From contig WRBL01000028.1 of assembly GCA_009784565.1 (NCBI GenBank), forward strand, positions 1 through 33,180: 33,180 bases of DNA, in the 5' to 3' direction. The DNA comes from Streptosporangiales bacterium. Lineage in GTDB: Bacteria > Actinomycetota > Actinomycetes > Streptosporangiales > Streptosporangiaceae. The notes below the pieces were generated by a model. It saw only the letters and a list, made by a program, of their open reading frames with translations, was not told where the DNA came from and ran no database searches. Positions within the stretch are counted from its first letter, which is position 1, and every line of letters starts with the position of its first letter. Position numbers and translations under genes: made by a program. Below are positions 7,648 through 15,874 of the stretch, one piece after another.

Positions 7648-9303
7648 CTCGAAGCGCAGGCACGCCGAGCCGACGTAGAACAGGGTGCCGTGCTCGAGTT
7701 CCACGGGGACCTGCGGCTCCAGCCGGCGCGGCTCCGGCGCGCCCGGCGGCTGGACGTAGGTGCCGTTCGCGGAGCCGAGGTCTCCCAGCAGCACCTGCCA
7801 GCCGTCCAGGTGGATCCGGGCGTGGACCCGGGACACCATGCCCTTGTCGTCGACCACCCGCAGCGGGCGGGCCGAGCCCGATTCCACCGCCTGGTCCCGG
7901 GCCGGGCTGCGGCCGATGACGTAGTCGCTGTCCAGGCTCAGGACCTCGCCGTCCTCGAAGACCAGGACGCCCAGCGCGGGGCGGGGGCCGGGCTGCTGCG
8001 CCGCGGACCGCTTCTTGATCGGGGCTCCGCAGGCCAGGCACGCCCGCGAGTCCGGGTTGGTGAAGTGCCCGTTCTTGCAGTAGACGCCGAGCACGATGGC
8101 CGCCGGGCCGTGGCCGTGATGCTCCCCGGTCCCGGAGTCCGGGGATCCGGGGGCCGGCGTGATCTCGGTCGGAGGCGTCATGTCCACCGACGTGCGGGAA
8201 ACCGGGGGGACGGCCGAGGGGCCGCTGTTGAGCACGACGCCGGGCTCGGTGCCGTACGGCGACTCGGACGCGCCGTACTTGGCCGGGTCGAACGGCGTCG
8301 GCTTCGTCGGGGTCCGGGGCGTGGACGCGGGCTCGGGCGGGGCGGGCGCCGCGGACTGGGACGGCTGCGGCCCGCTGGGCGCCTGCGGCACGTTCGGCGT
8401 CGACGGGACGCTGGGCGTTGACGGCACCGACGACTCGGAGACCGGGGGGATGCCCGGCGTCCGCGGCACGTTCGGCGTGTGCGGCACCGACGGGGGCTCC
8501 GGCGACAGCGGCGGCATCGGCGGCATGGTGTCCGGATCGGACTGCTGCGGCGAAGCCTGCCGGGGCTCAGAGCGCGCCGGAGCCGGCCCGGACTCGTCCG
8601 GCAGCGGCCGGAGCCCGTTCGGGATCGGGCGGGACTCGTTCGGAAGCCGCTCGCTCAGGATCGGCCCGGTGTGCGACCCGGGGGGCGCCTGAGGCACGGG
8701 CGGGTGGGTCGGCGCCGGCGCCGGAGCCGGCCGCGGAGGCGCGGGCGGCTCCGAAGCCGCGGGCGGCGGCGGAGGGGAAGCGGGCCGGGCCGAGGGGGCG
8801 CCCGCCGGGCCGGCGTAATAGGACAGTCCCCCGGCTCGCACCGTGCCGCTGTCCAGGCGGGTGAACCGGTCCGTGCCGCCGCCGGACTCGTCGCGGGTGA
8901 GCGTGGCGCGGATGGACCGGACCGGGACGCCCACCGTTGACCTCATCAGCATTGACGGATGCTCCGCGGTGAGCCGGTGCTCGGCCGCGTGCTCGGTGCT
9001 GAACTCCACCGTGGCGGCCCCGAGCACCGTGAAGGCGATGCCGTCGCCGACCGGGCCGAACGCGACGATGGCCGGGCCGGCCTCCAGTCCGCCCCAGGAA
9101 TGGTGCGCCTCGACCTGCGCGCCGATGGCGTCACCGAGCGCCCGGCCGTCGCCCCCCGCCTGGCTGGTGCTGACGAGCACGTCCAGGAGGGACTCGGCAA
9201 ATTCGTGATCGTCGATGCTGGTAAGCAGGACCAGGCCGTCCTGGCGGGCGAGCACCCCGTCGCCAGGAATCGACCAGAGCTTCTGCTGACCCAGGTTGTT
9301 CAT
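7633..9303 (-). CDS. FHA domain protein with zinc ribbon and long Pro-rich linker (paralogue A)
   Basis: Protein of 556 residues with four parts. Residues 1-165 form an unrecognised domain (LWSIPGDGVLAR near the start, then LTAEHPSMLMRSTVGVPVRSI). Residues 166-400 are a Pro/Ala/Ser-rich linker with VPxTP-type repeats. A zinc ribbon follows with Cys409, His413, Cys422 and Cys425. The C-terminal FHA domain (about 442-552) keeps GR at 464-465, SRVH at 491-494 and the Asn513-Gly pair needed for phosphothreonine binding. No signal peptide or membrane segment is visible, so it is probably a cytoplasmic reader of Ser/Thr-kinase signalling. The ATG at 9303 is preferred over ATG 9321 because it has GAAGAAGGGG before it and aligns with the paralogue. 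It lies 23 bp downstream of the paralogue and is surely co-transcribed. Function unknown. Confidence 0.85.
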   Translation of the reverse strand: MNNLGQQKLWSIPGDGVLARQDGLVLLTSIDDHEFAESLLDVLVSTSQAGGDGRALGDAIGAQVEAHHSWGGLEAGPAIVAFGPVGDGIAFTVLGAATVEFSTEHAAEHRLTAEHPSMLMRSTVGVPVRSIRATLTRDESGGGTDRFTRLDSGTVRAGGLSYYAGPAGAPSARPASPPPPPAASEPPAPPRPAPAPAPTHPPVPQAPPGSHTGPILSERLPNESRPIPNGLRPLPDESGPAPARSEPRQASPQQSDPDTMPPMPPLSPEPPSVPHTPNVPRTPGIPPVSESSVPSTPSVPSTPNVPQAPSGPQPSQSAAPAPPEPASTPRTPTKPTPFDPAKYGASESPYGTEPGVVLNSGPSAVPPVSRTSVDMTPPTEITPAPGSPDSGTGEHHGHGPAAIVLGVYCKNGHFTNPDSRACLACGAPIKKRSAAQQPGPRPALGVLVFEDGEVLSLDSDYVIGRSPARDQAVESGSARPLRVVDDKGMVSRVHARIHLDGWQVLLGDLGSANGTYVQPPGAPEPRRLEPQVPVELEHGTLFYVGSACLRFEPTGA

Positions 9304-9326
9304 AGCCCCTTCTTCGCTCATTCGTG

Positions 9327-10556
9327 TCAGCCGCCCGCCTGCTCGAAACGGAGGCAGGGCGCCCCCACAAAGATACGGGCACCGTGCTGAATCGGCACCG
9401 GAACGTGCGGTTCCAGCAGCAGCGGCATCTGCGAGTCGCGCGGGTGGATGTGGGTGCCGTTCGCGGCCCCGAGGTCGATCAGGCGCACCTGCCATCCGTC
9501 CACGTGGATCCGGGCGTGGATCCGGGAGACCGTCGACTGGGCGTCGGTGACCCGCAGCGGCCGGGCCGTGCCCGCCGCCACCGTGGGGTCCTGGGCCGGA
9601 TCCCGGCCGATGACGTAGTCGCCGTCGACGGCCAGGGCCGCCCCGTTGTCGAGCACCAGCAGGCCCAGTGGCGGCCGCGGGCCGGGCTGCGGGGCCCCGG
9701 CGCGCTCGGTGAGGAACGCTCCGCAGGTGACGCACGTCTGCGCGTCCGGGTCGGTGAAGTGGCCGTTGTCACAGTAGACGCCGAGAACGACGGGCGCGTC
9801 CGCGTTCGGGCCTCCGACGGCGGCCGGCCCGGGACCGGTGCCCGGGGACGTGAGGACCATGCCGACCAGCGTGCTGGGGGAGAACCCGGACTCGTCGGTG
9901 CCCGGATCCCCGGGGCCCGGGCCGTGCAGGACGGGTCCGGGCCCGGTCTCCCCCGCAGCCGGCTGGGTCGGCCGCGGTCCCGTGGCCTCGGCCCCGGGGC
10001 CGGCCTGCCCCGGCACCGGCTGAGGCCCGGTTCCCGGCGCCGGCGCGGCCTGGGCGGGGGGAGCCGCGTAGAAGGACAGTCCGCCGGCCCGCACCGAGCC
10101 GCTGTCCAGACGGCTGAAACGGTCGGTCCGCTCGCCGGGCTCGTCGCGGTCCAGCGCGGCCCGGATGGACTGGACCGGGGTGCCCACCGTGGACCTCAGC
10201 AGCATCGACGGGTGCTCGGCCGTGAGCCGCAGGTCCCCGTGGGAGGTGGTGAGATCGACGCACGCGGTGCCGCTCACGCCGAAGGCCATTCCGCTCCGGG
10301 AGGGGCCGAACGATACGACAGACGGCCCGGCCGCCGGGCCGCCCCAGGAGTGATGCCCCTCGACCTGGGCGCCGATCGCGTCCGCGAGAACCCGGCCGTC
10401 GCCCCCGTCCTTGCTGACGCGGGCGAGCAGGTCCAGCAGCGACTCGGTGAACCCGCGGTCCTCGATGCTGATCAGCAGGACCAGGTCGCCCTGGCGGGCG
10501 AGAACCCCGTCGCCGGGGATCGACCAGAGAGTGTCCTGACTGGGGTCGTTCCCCAC
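9327..10556 (-). CDS. FHA domain protein with zinc ribbon (paralogue B)
   Basis: Protein of 409 residues with the same order of parts as its downstream neighbour: unrecognised N-terminal domain (1-165, starting LWSIPGDGVLARQ), a shorter Pro/Gly/Ala linker (166-255), zinc ribbon with Cys262, His266, Cys275 and Cys278, and a C-terminal FHA domain with GR at 317-318, SRIH at 344-347 and Asn366-Gly. The two copies agree strongly at both ends and differ in the linker, so they arose by tandem duplication. The GTG at 10556 has GGAGGAAG a few bases upstream; an ATG nearby is in another frame. No kinase, phosphatase or secretion gene lies beside the pair in this window, so the signalling partner is not visible. 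Phosphothreonine binding is expected from the intact FHA residues. Confidence 0.85.
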   Translation of the reverse strand: MGNDPSQDTLWSIPGDGVLARQGDLVLLISIEDRGFTESLLDLLARVSKDGGDGRVLADAIGAQVEGHHSWGGPAAGPSVVSFGPSRSGMAFGVSGTACVDLTTSHGDLRLTAEHPSMLLRSTVGTPVQSIRAALDRDEPGERTDRFSRLDSGSVRAGGLSFYAAPPAQAAPAPGTGPQPVPGQAGPGAEATGPRPTQPAAGETGPGPVLHGPGPGDPGTDESGFSPSTLVGMVLTSPGTGPGPAAVGGPNADAPVVLGVYCDNGHFTDPDAQTCVTCGAFLTERAGAPQPGPRPPLGLLVLDNGAALAVDGDYVIGRDPAQDPTVAAGTARPLRVTDAQSTVSRIHARIHVDGWQVRLIDLGAANGTHIHPRDSQMPLLLEPHVPVPIQHGARIFVGAPCLRFEQAGG

Positions 10557-10766
10557 GGGGCTTCCTCCATCTGAATGCTGCGGTAGCTGGCCGGCGTCGC
10601 CGACACGCCCGACCCATTGTGCCGATGGGCGCGGTCACTGTCCCGCCGACTGCCCACAAGGCAACAGAAATGATGATTTGCAGCGGTTGGAGAGGAGGGG
10701 GCGGGGACGGGAACGAAGATCCGTTCGGGAAAACTGGACCGGGGAACCACTCGCGAGAGGAGAGCC

Positions 10767-11720
10767 ATGCCGGGCGAGGAGATCATCGGGCCGCCGGACG
10801 GGCGGGCCGTGCCGCGGTTCGCGGGGCCGGACACGTTCGCGCGCCTGCCCCGCCTGCAGGATGTGAGCGGCGCGGACGTCGTCATCGCCGGGATCCCGTT
10901 CGACTCCGGAGTGTCCTACCGGCCCGGGGCCCGGTTCGGCCCCGGCGCCGTCCGGGCGGGGTCCAAGCTCCTGCGCCCCTACCACCCGGGCCTGGACGCG
11001 AACCCGTTCGGCGCGCGGCAGGTGGTCGACGCCGGCGACATCGCCGCCAACCCGTTCGACATCCCCGAGGCGATCGACAGCGTGGAGCGCGGGGCCCGGG
11101 AGATCCTGGACGGCGCGGATCACCTGATCGCGATCGGCGGCGACCACACGATCGCCCTGCCCCTGCTGCGGGCGACGGCGGCCCGGCACGGGCCGGTCGC
11201 GCTGGTGCATTTCGACGCCCACCTCGACACCTGGGACACCTACTTCGGGGCGCCGTACACGCACGGGACGCCGTTCCGCCGGGCGGTGGAGGAAGGCCTG
11301 CTGGCGCTGGACGCGAGCGCGCACGCCGGGATCCGGGGGCCGCTGTACGCGTACGCCGACCTGACCGAGGACAAAGAACTGGGCTTCGCGACCGTCACCA
11401 CGGCCGACGTGGCCCGGTACGGGACGGACCAGGCCATCGACCGGATCCGGTCCCGGGTCGGGGACCGCCCAGTCTACGTCAGCGTGGACATCGACGTGCT
11501 CGACCCGGCTCACGCCCCCGGCACCGGCACCCCGGAGCCGGGCGGGCTCACCACCCGGGAACTGCAGATGATCCTGCGCGGCTTCACGGGCCTGAACCTG
11601 GTCGGCGCCGACGTCGTCGAGGTCGCCCCGGCCTACGATCACGCCGAGCTCACCGCCCTGGCCGCCGCCAACGTCGCCTACGAGTTCCTCGGCCTGTTCG
11701 CATTGCGCGCGGGCGGCTAA
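10767..11720 (+). CDS. speB: Agmatinase/guanidino-acid ureohydrolase family protein
   Basis: Ureohydrolase of 317 residues, the usual length for agmatinase, releasing urea from a guanidino compound with two manganese ions. All metal ligands can be seen: His127 in IGGDHT, Asp150, His152 and Asp154 in FDAHLDTWD, and Asp241 and Asp243 in [22 protein letters not shown]. The ATG follows GAGAGGAGAGCC. Agmatine, guanidinobutyrate, guanidinopropionate or guanidine itself are all acted on by members of this family, and sequence alone does not tell which; the symbol is a family label. An alpha/beta hydrolase gene follows after 19 bp but seems to have its own promoter. The 210-bp gap upstream holds a small hairpin CCCAT/ATGGG at 10613-10629 and nothing else that I recognise. 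Confidence 0.85.
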   Translation: MPGEEIIGPPDGRAVPRFAGPDTFARLPRLQDVSGADVVIAGIPFDSGVSYRPGARFGPGAVRAGSKLLRPYHPGLDANPFGARQVVDAGDIAANPFDIPEAIDSVERGAREILDGADHLIAIGGDHTIALPLLRATAARHGPVALVHFDAHLDTWDTYFGAPYTHGTPFRRAVEEGLLALDASAHAGIRGPLYAYADLTEDKELGFATVTTADVARYGTDQAIDRIRSRVGDRPVYVSVDIDVLDPAHAPGTGTPEPGGLTTRELQMILRGFTGLNLVGADVVEVAPAYDHAELTALAAANVAYEFLGLFALRAGG

Positions 11721-11732
11721 CCGCCGGACAAT
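11703..11732 (+). promoter_or_regulatory. Promoter for a leaderless transcript of the alpha/beta hydrolase gene
   Basis: TTGCGC at 11703-11708 and GACAAT at 11727-11732 are 18 bp apart, and the -10 ends seven bases before the ATG at 11740, the spacing expected when transcription starts on the start codon. No Shine-Dalgarno sequence precedes this ATG, which agrees. A hairpin GGCGG-CTAA-CCGCC (11712-11725) spanning the agmatinase stop lies inside the spacer. Confidence 0.5.
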
Positions 11733-11739
11733 CACGGGC

Positions 11740-12804
11740 ATGGCTGCACAAGACGCGCGGGTCGCGGCGGCGGAGAAGCACTGGGCGAACCGGTTCGTCT
11801 CCAACGGGACCGACTACGCGGACTTCCGGGCGACCCTGGCCCGGATCGACCGCTGGGATGACTGGTGCCGGGAGTGGGGGAGGACCGGGCGGCGGTACGA
11901 GGAACTCGCGGAACGGGCCTCGGCCCAGGGGCACCCCGAGACCGCGGCCGGGGCCTGGAGGCGGGCCGCCCTGGCGTGGCACTGGGGCAAGTTCGTTTTC
12001 ACCGACGACCCGGCCCAGCAGCGAGAGGCGCACGACCGCGCGGTGGCGTGCTTCGCGCGCTGCGCGGGCGCGCTGGATCCGCCCGCCGAACCGGTCCGGA
12101 TCCCGTACCAGGGCACGGTGCTGGCCGCGTACCTGCGGGTCCCGCCCCCCGCGGGCGGGGCGCGGGCGGCGGTGATCATGGTTCCGGGCCTGGACTCGGT
12201 GAAGGAGGAACTGCAGGCGACCGCCGAGTACTTCCTGGCCCGCGGCCTGGCCATCCTGGCCGTCGACGGCCCCGGGCAGGGCGAGTCGGAGTACGAGATG
12301 CCCATCGAGCCTGCCTACGAGCAGGTCGTCACCGCGGCGGCTGACTACCTGTCCTCGCGACCCGAGATTGATAACAGTAAGATATCTTGCTTCGGGGTCA
12401 GCCTGGGCGGCTACTACGCGGCCCGGGCCGCCGCCTACGAGCCCCGGCTGCGCGCGACCGTCGCGCTGTGCGGGCCCTATCGGTTCGACGAGGACTGGGA
12501 CGACCTCCCGCCGCAGACCCGGGAGGCGTTCCGGGTCCGGTCGCGGGCCCGCGACGACGCCGGCGCCCGCCGGAAAGCGGGGGAGGTTACTCTTGAGTAC
12601 GCGGCCCGCGAGATCACGAACCCCCTGCTCGTGGTCGCCGGCGGCCGTGACATGATCGTCCGCGCCTCTCACGCCGAGCGCCTCGCGTCCGAGGCCCCGG
12701 GCGCCGAGCTAGTCGTCTACCCCGACGGCGGCCACGGCGTCACGAACCACGCCTACGAGTCTCGCTCCCGCATCGCCGACTGGCTCGCCGCGCACCTGGC
12801 CTAG
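11740..12804 (+). CDS. Alpha/beta hydrolase, 2,6-dihydropseudooxynicotine hydrolase-like
   Basis: Protein of 354 residues with an N-terminal helical part (1-115) followed by an alpha/beta-hydrolase domain. The nucleophile elbow GVSLGG places Ser221, with Asp304 in GGRDMIV and His332 in DGGHGVTNH completing the triad; these numbers are close to Ser217, Asp300 and His329 of Arthrobacter 2,6-dihydropseudooxynicotine hydrolase, a C-C bond hydrolase with the same two-part build. The oxyanion region is VPGLDSVKEE. C-C hydrolase or esterase activity on an aromatic or acyl substrate is therefore likely; nicotine degradation itself is not supported by the neighbours. The stretch coding for residues 209-216, just before the nucleophile, uses AT-rich rare codons unlike the rest of the gene. 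Confidence 0.8.
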   Translation: MAAQDARVAAAEKHWANRFVSNGTDYADFRATLARIDRWDDWCREWGRTGRRYEELAERASAQGHPETAAGAWRRAALAWHWGKFVFTDDPAQQREAHDRAVACFARCAGALDPPAEPVRIPYQGTVLAAYLRVPPPAGGARAAVIMVPGLDSVKEELQATAEYFLARGLAILAVDGPGQGESEYEMPIEPAYEQVVTAAADYLSSRPEIDNSKISCFGVSLGGYYAARAAAYEPRLRATVALCGPYRFDEDWDDLPPQTREAFRVRSRARDDAGARRKAGEVTLEYAAREITNPLLVVAGGRDMIVRASHAERLASEAPGAELVVYPDGGHGVTNHAYESRSRIADWLAAHLA

Positions 12805-12818
12805 CACCTGGAGACCTG

Positions 12819-14441
12819 ATGAACACGCACGAAGTCACCAACCAGTCGATCCCGCTGACCGGTTACGACGCCTCCGAGGACCCGGCCCTCCTGGAAGCCC
12901 TCGACCGCGAGGGCGCCGGCTGGGCTTCGGGGAAGGTCCGCGAGGTCGGCCGGCTGGCCGGGAGCGAGGAGCACCAGGAGAACGGCCGCCTGGCGAACGA
13001 GAACCCGCCCAGGCTGCACACCCACGACCGGTTCGGGCACCGGGTCGACGAGATCGAGTTCCACCCGGCCTACCACGATCTCATGGCGGCCGCGGTCGGT
13101 CACGGGCTGCACGCCGCCGCCTGGGCCGACCCGCGCGAGGGCGCCCACGTGGCCCGGGCCGCCGCCTTCTGCGCGTGGAGCCAGTCCGAGGCGGGCCACT
13201 GCTGCCCGGTCTCGATGACGTACTCGATCGTCCCGGCCCTGCGCCAGTCCCCGGACCTGGCCCGGCAGTACGAGCCGGTGCTGACGACCACGGCCTACGA
13301 CCGCTCGTCGCGGCCCCCGCTGGACAAGCGGGGCCTGACGGCGGGCATGTCGATGACCGAGAAGCAGGGCGGCTCCGACGTGCGGGCCAACACGACCGCC
13401 GCCCGCAGGCAGGACGACGGCAGTTACCGCCTGGTCGGCCACAAGTGGTTCACCAGTGCCCCGCAGGGAGACCTGTTCCTGGTCCTGGCCCAGGCGGAGA
13501 AGGGGCTGTCGTGTTTCCTGCTGCCCCGGGTCCTGCCCGACGGCACCCGCAACCCGATGCGCGTGATGCGGCTGAAGGACAAGCTGGGCAACCGCTCGAA
13601 CGCCTCGTCCGAAGTCGAGTACGAGAACGCGACGGCCTGGCTGGTGGGGGAGGAGGGCCGAGGCGTCCGGACGATCATCGAGATGGTCAACTCCACCCGG
13701 CTCGACTGCGTCATCGCGGCGTCGGCCATGATGCGCCAGGGAGTCATCCACGCCGCGCACCACGCCTCCCACCGTCAGGCCTTCGGCAAGACCCTCATCG
13801 ACCAGCCGCTGATGGCCGGGGTCCTGGCCGACCTGGCGATCGAGTCCGAGGCGGCCACGACGGTGATGATGCGGCTGGCCGGCGCGACCGACCGGGCGCT
13901 GCACGGGGACGAGAAGGAGGCGGCCTTCCGCCGTCTCGCGCTGGCCGCGGTGAAGTACCACGTGACCAAGCAGGTCCCGGCGCACGCCGCGGAGGCCCTG
14001 GAATGCTTCGGCGGCAACGGCTACGCCGAGGAATCGCAGATGCCGCGCCTTTACCGGGAAGCCCCGCTCCAGTCGATCTGGGAGGGGTCGGGGAACGTCG
14101 CCGCCCTGGACACGCTGCGCGCCCTGGCCCGCACACCCGAGTCGGCCGAGGTCTTCTTCGAGGAACTGGAGGCGTCGTCCGGCGTCGACCACCGCCTGGA
14201 TGACGCGATCGCCCGGCTGAAGAAGGACGTGGCGAACGCGGAGGAGGCCTCGGCCCGGCGCCTGGCCGAGTCCATGGCCGTCACCCTGCAGGGCGCGCTG
14301 CTGGTCCGGTACGGCCACCCGGCCGTGGCCGACGCCTTCGCGGCGACCCGCCTGGCGGGCGACCGCGGCCGCGCCTACGGCACCATCCCGGCCTCCGCCG
14401 GGACCGGCAGCATCCTGCCCCGCGCCATCCCGTCGCTCTGA
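12819..14441 (+). CDS. aidB: AidB-like acyl-CoA dehydrogenase
   Basis: Flavoprotein of 540 residues, the size of Escherichia coli AidB rather than of ordinary acyl-CoA dehydrogenases (about 390). The AidB signature MTEKQGGSDVRAN is at 179-191, followed by VGHKWFTSAP, ARQAFGK-like HRQAFGKTLIDQPLM, ECFGGNGY at 395-402 and LYREAPLQSIWEGSGNV at 411-427. AidB is part of the adaptive response to alkylation in E. coli, where it binds DNA through a basic C-terminal domain and has slow isovaleryl-CoA dehydrogenase activity; whether this actinobacterial protein protects DNA or only oxidises acyl-CoA cannot be told. ATG at 12819 follows GGAG by seven bases, 14 bp after the hydrolase stop, so the two are probably one transcript. 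Confidence 0.85.
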   Translation: MNTHEVTNQSIPLTGYDASEDPALLEALDREGAGWASGKVREVGRLAGSEEHQENGRLANENPPRLHTHDRFGHRVDEIEFHPAYHDLMAAAVGHGLHAAAWADPREGAHVARAAAFCAWSQSEAGHCCPVSMTYSIVPALRQSPDLARQYEPVLTTTAYDRSSRPPLDKRGLTAGMSMTEKQGGSDVRANTTAARRQDDGSYRLVGHKWFTSAPQGDLFLVLAQAEKGLSCFLLPRVLPDGTRNPMRVMRLKDKLGNRSNASSEVEYENATAWLVGEEGRGVRTIIEMVNSTRLDCVIAASAMMRQGVIHAAHHASHRQAFGKTLIDQPLMAGVLADLAIESEAATTVMMRLAGATDRALHGDEKEAAFRRLALAAVKYHVTKQVPAHAAEALECFGGNGYAEESQMPRLYREAPLQSIWEGSGNVAALDTLRALARTPESAEVFFEELEASSGVDHRLDDAIARLKKDVANAEEASARRLAESMAVTLQGALLVRYGHPAVADAFAATRLAGDRGRAYGTIPASAGTGSILPRAIPSL

Positions 14442-14480
14442 ACCCGGCTCAGGCCCGTCCCTCTGAACCCGGCTCAGGCC
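14431..14480. repeat. Tandem duplication of 25 bp holding both stop codons of a convergent pair
   Basis: The unit at 14431-14455 is repeated at 14456-14480 with one mismatch (24 of 25). The shared core is CTCTGAACCCGGCTCAGGCC. The first copy supplies the TGA of the aidB-like gene, the second copy the TCA (stop on the other strand) of the protease gene; each copy contains both signals. Confidence 0.9.
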
Positions 14481-15655
14481 GCCGGTCCGCTGGCCAGGGT
14501 CACCGTCGCCGTGCGGGACTGGCCGGACGGGTCGGTCCAGGCGAGGCTGACCTTCTGGCCGGGGTGGTAGCCGACCAGGGCCTTCTGGATGCCGGAGCTG
14601 GAGCTGACCCGCTGGCCGCCGACCGAGGTGACCTCGTCACCCTGGGCCAGGCCGGCGCTGGCCGCCGGGGTACCCTGCGCGGCGCCGGCGATCTGGGCGC
14701 CGGAGTCCTGCTGGCCGTTGGAGGAGAACTCGAGGCCGAGGAACGCGGTCGGCCCGATGTGCGTGGTGGAGGAGCCGTGCCCGCCGGTGATCTGGCTGGC
14801 GATCGACAGCGCTGTGCTGATCGGGATGGAGAATCCCTCGGTCTGCTTCTGCCGCTGGGACCGCCGAGATCCGCCGAAGTGCCCGAACCGCCCGCCCCCG
14901 CCGCCGAGCTGGTAGCTGGAGGAGGCGGCGGTGTCCATGCCGATGACCTGGCCCTGGCTGTTGACGAGGGGCCCGCCGGAGTCACCGGACTGGATGGCGG
15001 CGTTGGTCTGGATCATGCCGGTCAGGTTCTCGGATGTGCCAGCGCTGGAGTCGGAAGCGGTGACTGACTGGTTCAGCGCGGTGACCTGGCCGGGGGCCAC
15101 CACGGGGGCGCCGCCCTGGCCGCCGGCGTTGCCCAGGGCCACGATGTTGTCTCCGGAGGCGACGCCCGAGGAGTCGCCGGTGGTCACCGTGGCCAGTCCG
15201 GAGGCGCCGGACAGCTTCAGGACCGCCACGTCGTGGTCCTCGTCGTAGCCGGCCACGGTCGCGGTGTAGGACTTGCCGTTGCCGACGTCGGTCACCTTGA
15301 TGCTGGTGGCGCCGGAGATCACGTGATTGTTGGTGAGGACCTCGCCCGTGGAGGTGAGGACCATGCCGGTGCCCATGGCCTTGGCGCCCTGGTAGCCGAG
15401 GGTCGAGGTGACGTCCACGATCCCGGGATCGGTCCGCTTGGTGATCTGGGCGGTGGACAGCGTCGTCTTCGAGGTCGCGGTCGCCCCGCCGAAGGGGGAG
15501 GACCCGTTGGACAGGGCGACGCCGGCGCCGGCGCCCACCGCGAGGGCCAGCACCGCGGTCGCGGTCAGGCCGAGGGTCTGCATGGTCCGCGGCTTCCGCG
15601 GCGGCTCGGGAACCTGGTACTGGGCGTACGGATACTGCGCAAAAGGCTCGCTCAT
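14474..15655 (-). CDS. Membrane-anchored trypsin-like serine protease with PDZ domain (HtrA/DegP family)
   Basis: Protein of 393 residues. A short Tyr/Pro-rich cytoplasmic start (1-25) is followed by one membrane segment (about 27-49), a trypsin-like domain with His111 in LTNNHVISG, Asp142 in DHDVAVLKL and Ser226 in QSGDSGGPLVN, and a C-terminal PDZ domain (about 300-390). The protease domain faces outward and would degrade or sense misfolded exported proteins. Between the catalytic serine and the conserved GFSIPI strand there is a Gly- and Arg/Gln-rich insert (about 246-273). The ATG at 15655 has AGGA close before it; a GTG at 15718 in the same frame lacks a ribosome site and falls in an inverted repeat, so I reject it. 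Start is moderately sure, family very sure. Confidence 0.87.
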   Translation of the reverse strand: MSEPFAQYPYAQYQVPEPPRKPRTMQTLGLTATAVLALAVGAGAGVALSNGSSPFGGATATSKTTLSTAQITKRTDPGIVDVTSTLGYQGAKAMGTGMVLTSTGEVLTNNHVISGATSIKVTDVGNGKSYTATVAGYDEDHDVAVLKLSGASGLATVTTGDSSGVASGDNIVALGNAGGQGGAPVVAPGQVTALNQSVTASDSSAGTSENLTGMIQTNAAIQSGDSGGPLVNSQGQVIGMDTAASSSYQLGGGGGRFGHFGGSRRSQRQKQTEGFSIPISTALSIASQITGGHGSSTTHIGPTAFLGLEFSSNGQQDSGAQIAGAAQGTPAASAGLAQGDEVTSVGGQRVSSSSGIQKALVGYHPGQKVSLAWTDPSGQSRTATVTLASGPAA

Positions 15656-15695
15656 TGTCCTGACACTCCGGGTTCTGTCCACCAGGTCCGTATTT

Positions 15696-15718
15696 GTGAC
15701 CCTTTGAGAATCGGTCAC
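15696..15718. promoter_or_regulatory. Inverted repeat upstream of the HtrA-like gene, possible operator
   Basis: GTGACC at 15696-15701 and GGTCAC at 15713-15718 are perfect inverted arms around an 11-bp AT-richer spacer, 40 bp before the protease start codon. The position suits binding of a regulator of envelope stress, but the regulator is unknown and short arms can arise by chance. Confidence 0.35.
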
Positions 15719-15874
15719 GAAGCTGGGTGCATCCCGAGCGAGGCGTCAACCTCCGCTGTTCACCGGTTGAGGGTTTCCTGAACGCCGTCAGGCCGTCGGC
15801 TGGGGCGCGGTCATCGCCGGCCGCCCGGGTACGTTAAGGATCAAAGCGGAAATGTCCGCATATATTCCTTAGGC

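Noticed and set aside
8386-8490. Degenerate short direct repeats that could be mistaken for a CRISPR or satellite
   Set aside because: They encode the VPxTP-type linker of the FHA protein, are in frame and irregular, with no spacers of constant length.
15656-15718. Start of the protease at the in-frame GTG at 15718
   Set aside because: No ribosome site, and it lies within the inverted repeat; the downstream ATG has AGGA and gives a normal short cytoplasmic segment.
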